DNA from: Anditalea andensis
GTDB taxonomy: Bacteria > Bacteroidota > Bacteroidia > Cytophagales > Cyclobacteriaceae
Length of the DNA stretch: 64,000 nucleotides
Direction of reading: 5' to 3'
NCBI RefSeq assembly: GCF_000714815.1
Contig: NZ_JMIH01000022.1
Span: 331,494 to 395,493 of the forward strand
Under the pieces are notes generated by a model. It was not told the origin of the DNA. It saw nothing but the letters and a program-made list of their open reading frames with translations, and made no database searches. The translations under genes and the position numbers were made by a program. Shown piece after piece: positions 54,751 through 63,700 of this stretch; position 1 is the first letter of the stretch, and each line of letters begins with the position of its first letter.

Positions 54751-54756
54751 TATTTT

Positions 54757-55887
54757 ATGAAAATCTCTGGTGCTTTATTAGTGGTTTTATTGAATTTCTC
54801 CTCATGTAATGGTCCGGAAACTAAAAAGTTGTCCATGGAAAAAGTAGGATTCGTAAAAATCCCTATATCTGGGAATACCTCATCTAGGTCTTCCAGGACC
54901 CATTTAGTTTCACTTGATTCCGGAGAGTATCTTGCTAGGCATAGTCGCATTAGTCAGTCGATCCAGCTCTACCATTTAGATGAAGAGCGCTTAGCATATG
55001 AATTGTTTTTGGCCAAGGACGGGCCAAACCCTATAAATTTTTATTATGGTTTTAGCTTTATCAGCCCTGATTCAATTTACATTTCTTCTGTCCCTCCTGA
55101 AATCATAATGGTAAATCATACGGGGGAAGTCAAAAGCAGGTTTAAAGTAAATAGTCCTGATTTAAAGCTGACATCTTTAAGTGCTTTCAATGGCACCCCT
55201 TTAATAAAACACGAAAATATACTATACGGAGCTCAGCCCCTTTTCATGGGGCATCATACAATTGATGTGAGCGAATTTAAGGATCATTACCATATCTTTA
55301 AATATCATATTTTAGCGGATACGATTGAATGGTTGCCGATACATTTTAGAGAAGAACATTGGAGTAGAGGTAAAAAAATGGATAATTTTTCTTATTTGAT
55401 AAAAGGAGATTCCATAATTGTTTCTCCACATCATGATCATGATCTTTGGATCTATCGGCTAAATAGCGGCGAATTAATTGATTACAAAGAAACAAAATCA
55501 GCTTATGTTAAAGACTTTCTCTATTTGAATTCTATGCCCACTGGCCATATGGAGGGCCCAGAACTTGTGTTATCACATCCACAATATGAAAATTTTCTTT
55601 ATGATCGTTTTAGAAATATTTATTACCGATTTTATTATTTGCCATACCATTTTTCAAAGGGAGAGGCATTAATGGATTTACAAAATGATCGGCCATTGAT
55701 CGGTATTATGGTACTTAACGATCAGCTAGAAATTATAGGTGAATATCATTTTGATAAATTTGAAATAGAAGCAGGTAATTATTTTGTTGGTAAACATGGA
55801 CTATATCTTTCAAACAACAATTTAAACCATGCTGATTTTTCTGATGATTTTCTTAATTATTCTATAGTTAGATTTAATTATGAATAA
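54757..55887 (+). CDS. propeller-type lipoprotein of the peptide operon (DUF4221-like)
   Basis: 376 residues from ATG 54757, right after the terminator T run; an upstream in-frame ATG at 54679 would lie inside the peptide gene and disrupt the leader. Lipobox NFSSC at about residue 17. The mature part has beta-rich repeats (SLDSGEYLARHS, YGFSFISPDSIYISSVPPE) typical of the DUF4221/propeller group. Third such protein in the window. Its stop overlaps the next start by 8 bp. Perhaps a receptor or export partner for the peptide; speculative. Confidence 0.7.
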   Translation: MKISGALLVVLLNFSSCNGPETKKLSMEKVGFVKIPISGNTSSRSSRTHLVSLDSGEYLARHSRISQSIQLYHLDEERLAYELFLAKDGPNPINFYYGFSFISPDSIYISSVPPEIIMVNHTGEVKSRFKVNSPDLKLTSLSAFNGTPLIKHENILYGAQPLFMGHHTIDVSEFKDHYHIFKYHILADTIEWLPIHFREEHWSRGKKMDNFSYLIKGDSIIVSPHHDHDLWIYRLNSGELIDYKETKSAYVKDFLYLNSMPTGHMEGPELVLSHPQYENFLYDRFRNIYYRFYYLPYHFSKGEALMDLQNDRPLIGIMVLNDQLEIIGEYHFDKFEIEAGNYFVGKHGLYLSNNNLNHADFSDDFLNYSIVRFNYE

Positions 55888-56320
55888 AATTTGGTATAGC
55901 TGGTTAATAGTCTTAATATGCTTGTCTAGTATAAGCTGTGAAAATACAGAGAAACAGAATTATAATAAATTAATAAATTATTTTAATTTGAAGCAAACTG
56001 ATCTTCCGATTCTTTTAAATCCAAATGGATGTTCTACTTGTCAAATTTTTTTGTTTAATTATCTGGATAGTATGATAAATGTAAAAGAAAATTTGAAAAT
56101 TATTGTATTATCAGATAAAAACAAAGAGATTCAACATAAATTAGATAAATTGTCAAATAATTCAGCTGTTATATTTGATAAGGAAAAATATGTTGTATCA
56201 AATGACATAGTCAAAAATGAAGAAGAAATTGTTTTTTTAATTAATAATGAAAAGTTTGTATTTACTTATATTGAATATGAAAAAGTAATGCATATGTTGG
56301 AAATAGCTTATTTACGATAA
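55880..56320 (+). CDS. CxxC lipoprotein of the peptide operon
   Basis: 146 residues; lipobox SSISC at residue 20. The mature part starts with LLNPNGCSTCQIFLF: a CxxC pair (Cys51, Cys54) after a beta-strand, in the position expected for a thioredoxin-fold active site, followed by alternating strands and helices (LKIIVLSDKNKEIQ). A periplasmic, membrane-attached thiol-disulfide protein is plausible. Overlap with the propeller gene means coupled translation. It could form or rearrange the disulfides of the four-Cys peptide; that link is inference. Confidence 0.65.
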   Translation: MNKIWYSWLIVLICLSSISCENTEKQNYNKLINYFNLKQTDLPILLNPNGCSTCQIFLFNYLDSMINVKENLKIIVLSDKNKEIQHKLDKLSNNSAVIFDKEKYVVSNDIVKNEEEIVFLINNEKFVFTYIEYEKVMHMLEIAYLR

Positions 56321-56669
56321 GTTATCAAGCATAGTAAATAGTTAATGGCAATGAAATTTTATTTAGGATATAGATAACTATTTGATATAGATAATCATTT
56401 AGATGATGTTATTGTGCTAATGTTATGAATTTTATTTTAGATTAAACAACGTTTTTATTCAATATTTATAGGTTTTCAATTTGATTTCTGAGTTTACTAT
56501 GATTGATTAAGTTTTCCAATGACATATGTATTTCTTGCTAAATAAGCATAATTAACATATGTATTATTATTGGATGTCAAGAAATTTTTGAAAATAAAAA
56601 ATTTAATACGTATCATTTTTATTTAATATTTTAGTTTATTAGCTTGTCCTAAGGTTAATCTGTTAAGCA
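56321..56669. other. AT-rich intergenic gap
   Basis: Very AT-rich sequence between the peptide operon and the RND operon. No gene and no clear hairpin terminator recognised. Confidence 0.5.
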
Positions 56670-57746
56670 ATGATCTCAATCTATCGTATAGTCTTACTCT
56701 CAATGCTTTTCCCTCTTTTTAGCTCCTGTAAGGAGGAGGATACAGGAAATAAAGAAGAGCCCATTTCTTCCTTCCGTCAGGAAGTATCTGCGACCCAGGT
56801 AAGGGTGGCCAAATCAGAACAGCGTTCTTTTGATTATCTCATCAATGCTTCCGGCAAAGTAGAGGCCAGCAGTCAGTTAAAGGTGATCGTAGAAAGGAGT
56901 GGCTATTTATCAGAGCTACTTATCAGTGAGGGCCAATACGTGAATCAGGGGCAGGTTATTGCCCGATTGGATAATGCTGATAATGAGTTTAGACTGGAAA
57001 AAGCTGTGATCCAATTAAGGATAGCAGAGGCAGATCTGGAAGATAGGAAAATGGGATTTGGAAGAATTTTGTCCGGACAGGATACAAGTGTAAATGCCAG
57101 AGAATTTGAGGAAAGGCTACGGGCCAACTCAGGTATCTTATCGGCAGAACTGGAAGTAAGGGAGGCAAAAATGGATCTGGAAAAGGCCATCATCAAAGCA
57201 CCTATCTCCGGCAAAGTGGCGGATCTGGGCATAAGGAAGGGTAGCCTGGTCAATAGTGGCGATGAACTCTGCGAACTGATCAGTTCGGATCTTTTGGAAC
57301 TGAAAGTAAAAGTACTGGAATCTGACATCAGCTATATCTCAGGTGGTCAAAATGTAGAAGTATATCCTGTCTCAGGCAGTACAGAAGGACTCAGCGGAAA
57401 AGTTAAAAGCATTAACCCAAAAGTGGATGAAAATGGTCTGGTACAGGTAACTATTATACTTTCTAAAGCAGGAAACCTATTACCGGGAATGAATGCCAGG
57501 GCAGTTATACGCGCTCCCCAGAACAATAGTATAGTAGTGCCCAAGCAGGCGCTGGTATACAGATCAGGTAGGCCGGTGGTATTTACCCTGGCAGGGAATG
57601 AGTCTAAATGGAATTATGTAGAGGTGGGCAAGGACAATGGCCAAGAGGTAGAAATCCTCAAAGGCATAGAACCCAATGAGACCGTGATCACCACCAACAA
57701 TCTACAGCTCGCTCATCAGGCCCCCGTCCAAATAGTAGAAAATTAA
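56670..57746 (+). CDS. RND efflux periplasmic adaptor (MFP) lipoprotein
   Basis: 358 residues; lipobox LFSSC at about residue 20. Typical HlyD/MFP pattern: lipoyl half-motif GYLSELLISEGQYVNQGQVIARLD, a coiled-coil hairpin (about 110-170), second lipoyl half KAPISGKVADLGIRKGSLVN, then barrel and membrane-proximal domain with VVPKQALVYRSGRPVVF. It bridges the inner membrane pump and an outer membrane channel. First gene of the operon; four bases before the first permease gene. Confidence 0.93.
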   Translation: MISIYRIVLLSMLFPLFSSCKEEDTGNKEEPISSFRQEVSATQVRVAKSEQRSFDYLINASGKVEASSQLKVIVERSGYLSELLISEGQYVNQGQVIARLDNADNEFRLEKAVIQLRIAEADLEDRKMGFGRILSGQDTSVNAREFEERLRANSGILSAELEVREAKMDLEKAIIKAPISGKVADLGIRKGSLVNSGDELCELISSDLLELKVKVLESDISYISGGQNVEVYPVSGSTEGLSGKVKSINPKVDENGLVQVTIILSKAGNLLPGMNARAVIRAPQNNSIVVPKQALVYRSGRPVVFTLAGNESKWNYVEVGKDNGQEVEILKGIEPNETVITTNNLQLAHQAPVQIVEN

Positions 57747-57750
57747 GCTT

Positions 57751-60700
57751 ATGGTAAGATTTCTGCTCACCCGGCCCATAGCGGTTACTATGACTTTTCT
57801 GGCACTGATCATATTCAGTGTTATCGTCTTTAGGACCCTGCCGATCAGCCTATTGCCTCCTATAGATGTGCCACAGATCGTGGTAAAGGTAAATTATGCC
57901 AATGCCTCCCCTGACGCCATAGAGCAGAATGTGCTCCGTCCGATACGGGAAGGCCTCATTACGCTGAACGGACTGGAAGGAATGGAAAGTAAGGCTGGAA
58001 GTGAAGTGGGCACCGTAAGGCTTACCTTTGAGTACGGCACCAAGATGGAGCTGGCTTACATAGACGTCAATGAAAAAATAGACCGGCTTACCAATTCCCT
58101 CCCCGCAGGTCTCACACGCCCGCAGGTCATTCGGATCAATACGAATGATATTCCTGTAGTACGCATGCAGGTAATTCCCAAATCAGGAGTAGACCATGCA
58201 GAAGTCACTTTACTGACAGAAAATATTCTTAAAAAACGCCTGGAGCAGCTGGAGGGAGTATCTCTGGTGGATATCAACGGTAAGAAAAGCCGGGTCATCA
58301 CAGTTAATACCGACAAAGCTGCCCTGAATGCGCTTAAGATGACGGAAGAAAATGTCATCAATGCCATCCAATCCGGCAACAGTGACCTGCCCGGTATCAG
58401 CGTGGAGGACGGCCAGTTCAGGTATTATTTGAGGTTGGCTACGCGGGTGGACCATCCTGATGATATCAAAAGGTTACCTGTTCGGTCAGAAGATGGCAGC
58501 GTTATCGATCTTGGCAGGGTGGCTTCTGTACAGTATGAAATGGAAAAGGCCATGGGTTTTCATCTTTATGAGGAAAAGGAAGCCCTGGTGGTCACAGTCC
58601 ATAAGCAGGCAGCAGCCAAGATGAATGAACTTCTTCCGCGGATTTATGATGCGGTGGAGCTATTCAGAGATGATTATCCACAAGTGGATTTTGACCTGAC
58701 CCAGGACCAGTCCACCCTGCTCAATGCCGGTATCAGTAACCTGCAGACCAGCCTTGTATTCGGGGGGCTTTTTGCCTTTGGGGTCCTTTTCATTTTTATG
58801 GGTAACTATAGAACGCCCATTATTATCGGTATTAGCTTGCCCACTTCCCTCATCATCAGCTTTCTGGTATTTTACTTTTTTGATATCTCCATCAATGTCA
58901 TATCGCTAAGCGGATTGGCACTGGGCCTGGGCATGCTGATTGACAATGCCATCATTGTTCTGGATAACATCACCCGCAAGCGGAAAGAAGGGCTTCCCCT
59001 TTTTGAGGCATGTGTAGAGGGGGTAAATGAGGTGATGTCCGCTCTGATCAGTTCGGTACTCACCACCCTGGCCGTATTCATTCCATTGATTTTCCTTAGC
59101 GGTATATCCGGCGCCCTGTTTTATGATCAGGCGGTATCGGTAGCTGCTATTTTATTTGTGTCCCTAATGGTGGCTTTTATCCTGCTTCCCCTGCTTTACT
59201 GGTTGTTCTTCAGAAGCAGAGCGCTTGAGGAGATCAAGGAAGACAGCCGTTTGTTTGTATGGGTATTGGCTGGATATAAAAAGGTGTATAAAAGAATATT
59301 TAAGAGAAGAAAACTCAGCCTTGGAATTCTTATCTTAATGATTCCAGTATTGCTTTTGGTCAGCCAGTTATTGGCCGTAGAAGGTTTGCCTCCTATAGAA
59401 AAGCTGGATGCCATCGTGGAGATTGACTGGAACGAACCCATAGGTGCCCAGCAAAATAGGGACAGGATAGTGGAAATCTTGTCTTCTATGGAAGGTACTT
59501 ACCTAAAGTCCGAAAGTGATGTGGGGGTAAGGCAGTTTCTGCTTTATGATGGAGAAAATTCGCTTCAGCAGGCTACGCTATATTTTTTGTTTGAAGACCA
59601 AAATGAAAAAAAAAGCAGGATGGAGGGGTTGCGTCAGCTCCTGACAGGAAACTATCCCGAGGCTGCTGTGAATATTGTGGACGCCCCAAATGCTTTTGAC
59701 CAGCTTTTCAGCTCCGATATGCCTTTCTATGAAGTGAGGTGGAAAGACCTGAAAAGCAAAAAGCCAATTCCCGGTGCCCAGATGGATGATTATCTGAAAG
59801 CCTTTCCAGTCACCCAATGGGAAGATGGTCCGGGTCTACAGAAAGAGTCTTCAGTAATCTTTAAACTGAACCTGGAGAAGCTGGCACTTTACGGCGTCAA
59901 TCCTGCCCATTTTCAGGATAAGTTGCAGAAGCTCTTCGGGAATTTCAATATCACCGATATCAAGCGTTTTGGTGAGATTACACCTATCCTGCTAAAAGAA
60001 GACCAAACCAACTTTGAGCAATTGCTCACCTCAAACAGCGTGAGAGGCAAAGATGGTTTGGAGTATGGGTTGCATAACTTTATAGAGTTTACCTATGAAG
60101 ATCAATTCAAGTTTATCACTGCTGACAAGACCGGTGTTTATCAATCAGTATCGCTTGCAGGAAGCAACCTGACAGGTTATAACCAGGATATCAGAAACTG
60201 GGGCAATAATAACCAGCTTAGCATTGATTTCTCGGGGCAGTATTTTCGTGACAGAGAAACCATTCAGCAGCTGATAGGTATACTGATGGTAGCTGTATTG
60301 TTGCTGTATTTTATTTTGGCTGCGCAATTTGAAAATTTCGTCCAACCACTGATCGTTATCTTTACCTTACCTCTGGGAATAGGTGGAGCCTTTTTGGTAT
60401 TGCTGTTTACAGGAACCTCCCTGAATGTGATGTCTGCCATAGGACTGGTTGTGATGCTAGGGATTATGGTAAATGATGCTATCCTAAAAATTGATACGGT
60501 TAATAGATTAAGGGCTAAACATATAACAACGACATCTCTTTCTCGGTCAGATATTTTAGAAAGAGCGCTTTATGAAGCTGGTGAGATCAGGCTAAAGCCT
60601 ATTCTAATGACTTCTATTACTACGATATTGGCTCTTTTGCCGGTTGTATTCAGTGCGGGATTGGGAGCAGATCTGCAGCGTCCGCTTGTATTCAGTGTGA

Positions 60701-60786
60701 TAGGCGGACTGACCATTGGAACATTTACCGCGCTTTATTTTGTGCCCCTGGCATATTGGTTTGTTACTCCAAAAACTAGCAAGTGA
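57751..60786 (+). CDS. RND efflux permease, first subunit
   Basis: 1011-residue AcrB/MexB-type pump: N-terminal helix (LLTRPIAVTMTFLALIIFSV), large porter domain, helices 2-6 with the GLALGLGMLIDNAIIVLDN motif carrying one Asp of the usual proton-relay pair, second porter domain and helices 8-12. C-terminus FVTPKTSK. It drives export using the proton gradient; substrate unknown. Overlaps the following permease gene by four bases (GTGA), so both chains are probably made together and may form a heteromeric pump, as MdtB/MdtC do. Confidence 0.95.
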   Translation: MVRFLLTRPIAVTMTFLALIIFSVIVFRTLPISLLPPIDVPQIVVKVNYANASPDAIEQNVLRPIREGLITLNGLEGMESKAGSEVGTVRLTFEYGTKMELAYIDVNEKIDRLTNSLPAGLTRPQVIRINTNDIPVVRMQVIPKSGVDHAEVTLLTENILKKRLEQLEGVSLVDINGKKSRVITVNTDKAALNALKMTEENVINAIQSGNSDLPGISVEDGQFRYYLRLATRVDHPDDIKRLPVRSEDGSVIDLGRVASVQYEMEKAMGFHLYEEKEALVVTVHKQAAAKMNELLPRIYDAVELFRDDYPQVDFDLTQDQSTLLNAGISNLQTSLVFGGLFAFGVLFIFMGNYRTPIIIGISLPTSLIISFLVFYFFDISINVISLSGLALGLGMLIDNAIIVLDNITRKRKEGLPLFEACVEGVNEVMSALISSVLTTLAVFIPLIFLSGISGALFYDQAVSVAAILFVSLMVAFILLPLLYWLFFRSRALEEIKEDSRLFVWVLAGYKKVYKRIFKRRKLSLGILILMIPVLLLVSQLLAVEGLPPIEKLDAIVEIDWNEPIGAQQNRDRIVEILSSMEGTYLKSESDVGVRQFLLYDGENSLQQATLYFLFEDQNEKKSRMEGLRQLLTGNYPEAAVNIVDAPNAFDQLFSSDMPFYEVRWKDLKSKKPIPGAQMDDYLKAFPVTQWEDGPGLQKESSVIFKLNLEKLALYGVNPAHFQDKLQKLFGNFNITDIKRFGEITPILLKEDQTNFEQLLTSNSVRGKDGLEYGLHNFIEFTYEDQFKFITADKTGVYQSVSLAGSNLTGYNQDIRNWGNNNQLSIDFSGQYFRDRETIQQLIGILMVAVLLLYFILAAQFENFVQPLIVIFTLPLGIGGAFLVLLFTGTSLNVMSAIGLVVMLGIMVNDAILKIDTVNRLRAKHITTTSLSRSDILERALYEAGEIRLKPILMTSITTILALLPVVFSAGLGADLQRPLVFSVIGGLTIGTFTALYFVPLAYWFVTPKTSK

Positions 60787-63700
60787 CCCCATTCAGGATC
60801 ATCATATCGTTTATTGTCCTGTCCGTCATCGGCTTTGCCCTGGTGCCCAGACTTTCTGTGGACCTGAATCCCAGAGAGCGGGAGCCTGTGCTCCGCATCA
60901 CCTATAATGTGCCCGGATCCAGTCCAGAGCTGGTGGAGAAGCTTGGGACCTCTCCCCTTGAGGGGACTTTTTCGCAGCTGGCTGACCTGAAAACCATTAA
61001 CAGTTCCTCTCATTACGACCGGGGTGTGATTACAATGCGTTTTGATAAGCATACTGATATGGAATTCAAGCAGTTTGAGGTGGCATCACTGATCCGCCAG
61101 GTGTATCCCTCTATGGATGCTAAAGTGACCTACCCACTGATCTACCAGACTGCCCAGACCCAAAACCAGCAGGTTCCGATCCTTACCTATAGCATTAACG
61201 GGCCATTTGCTTCATTTGAGATCAAGAAAATCACCGAGGACGTACTCCTGTCTGCCCTAAACCGATTTGCTGAAATAGAGGAAGTATCAGTTCAGGGTGC
61301 CAATGACCTTCAGCTGTACATTACCTATGACATCCAAAAGCTGCAGGCCTTTCAGATCAGTAGAGGGGAACTGATGGAAGCTATCACTTCTTCATTTGGT
61401 ACCAAATATCCCGGCAATATCATAAACAGTCGGGACCAGACCCTCTTTGTCCAGGTAGACCAGACGCTGACCCATATGAGCCAATTGGAAAATCTACTCA
61501 TCAGCTCCCGCTTTGGCAAAGAAATTTACCTGAGGGATCTTGCTCAGATTACCCTGGAGGAAGCAGAGGCACAGCGCTACTATAGGATCAATGGCAATAA
61601 TTCGGTGACTCTATCTGTGACCAATAGGGAAGGCGTAAATAAAGTGCTACTGGCCTCTCAGGTAAAAAAAGCTATTAACGAGGCGAGTCTACTGCTGCCT
61701 CCGGGTTTTGAAGTCAGGCTGGAAAATGACGATACCGAGTTTCTGGATAAAGAACTGAATAAAATTTATAAGCGGTCGGGTCTCTCCATTTTGATTTTGA
61801 TCGTTTTTATTTTTCTTATCAATAGAAACTTAAAATACCTGGCGGTGCTTTTTTTAGGTATAGTGGTAAATATCAGCATCACCGGCATCATCCTGTACCT
61901 GATGAAGGTGGATATCCATCTGTATTCTTTGGCAGGTCTGACCATTTCCTTCGGTCTTATTGTGGATAATGCCATCATCATGATCGACCATCTGCACAAG
62001 CACAAAAATAGAAAGGTCTTCTTGGCACTGTTGGCAGCTTCACTGACGACGATAGTTGCCCTGCTGATGGTGCTGCTCTTGCCGGAAGAGGATAGAAAAA
62101 ACCTGACAGAATTTTCACAAGTGGTGGCAGTAATGCTTGCTGTTTCACTGGGTGTGGCACTACTCTTTACGCCCGCTATGTATTCCATGCTCTTTAGGGA
62201 CAAAAATAAAACGGGACGATCTCTATCTATAAAGCAGCTTCGCAAAAGGCTGAAATATTTTGGGTTATATAATAGGCTTATAAGTTTTTCGGCAAAATAT
62301 AGAAAAGCATACATCCTGCTTTTAATACTATTATTTGGTATTCCCATATTTTACCTTCCTGCCAAGTGGGAAGGGCAGGAATGGTACAATGAGACTATAG
62401 GGAATACGGTTTATCAAGAAGATATCCGGCCTCACGTGGATAAGCTTTTGGGAGGATCCTTCCGCATGTTTGTGCGGGGAGTATATGAAAAATCATCTTA
62501 TCGCGAGATGGAGAAAACCAGGTTATATGTCAATGCGCGCTTACCCTTTGGCAATACCCTGGATCAGATGGATTTTTTGATCAGGGAATTTGAACAGTAT
62601 CTAAAAGGCGTGGAGGGAATAGATCAGTTTGTATCCAATGTCTCATCAGGACAGCAGGCCAGCATTACGATCACCTTCAAAGAAGAATATGAACGGGGAG
62701 CCTTGCCCTATCAGTTAAAAGGCAGACTTGCGGTAAAGTCGACAGACTGGAGCGGGGCTAACTGGAGCATTTATGGCGTGGGACAGGGGTTTACTGCAGG
62801 TGCCGGGGGAGAGGGAATACCGTCTTTTAAGGTCACTATGATGGGCTATAATTTTGACGAGCTGGAGAAGCAGTCAGAGATACTGGCTGAAAAGCTGCTG
62901 GAGCATAAAAGAATCCAGGAAGTCAACACCAATGAACGGATGGGCTATAACGAGCGGAAAACAGAGGAATTTGTACTCCGTTTTGACCAGAACCAGCTCG
63001 CGCTGAACAATACCGACCAATATGAAGTGGTCAATGCATTATTAGATGTTTCTAAACCTTCCGGACCTGGAGCCATGGTAGCGCTTGATGAAAAGAACTA
63101 TGGCGTCATGGTCAAGGAGCGAAATGCAGAAAACTATTCAAAGTTTGACCTTGAGAAACGTGGCCTTATAGGTGGCCGGGACAATCTTTTTAAAGTCGGT
63201 GATTTTGGATCCCTGACCAAGGAGATTACTACTAATGCCCTGCATAAGGAAAACAGACAGTATATACGGTTAGTGTCTTTTGACTATATGGGTTCTGCAA
63301 AATTTGGAAACGAGTACCTGGATCAGGTGCTGGAGGATATGAAGATGAACATGCCGATAGGTTACACCGCTAAAAAGCAGACCTGGAGCTGGGACAGTGA
63401 GAAAGCTCAACGACAGTACAGCTTGCTTTTACTGCTAATGGTAGGCATTTATTTCATTTGTAGTGTACTTTTTGAGAACCTTAAGCAGCCCTTTTACATC
63501 ATTGCCATAGTGCCAATATCCTTTATAGGCTTGTTTTTGATATTTTCTCTTTTTGATTTTTACTTTGACCAGGGGGGCTATGCCGCCTTTGTGCTGCTGG
63601 GCGGTTTGGCTGTAAATGCTGCTATTTTCATTGTAAATGACCTGAATAATAGGGTCAGTCGCACCTATAACCGCAATGTCCTTAAAAGTGTCGGTGGTAA

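Noticed and set aside
54679..54756. Earlier start for the propeller lipoprotein of the peptide operon
   Set aside because: It would cover the peptide gene end and the terminator hairpin, and would place a basic stretch before the lipoprotein leader.
61766..62347. 193-codon open frame on minus
   Set aside because: Antisense to the second RND permease, whose plus-strand frame has clear family motifs across this stretch.
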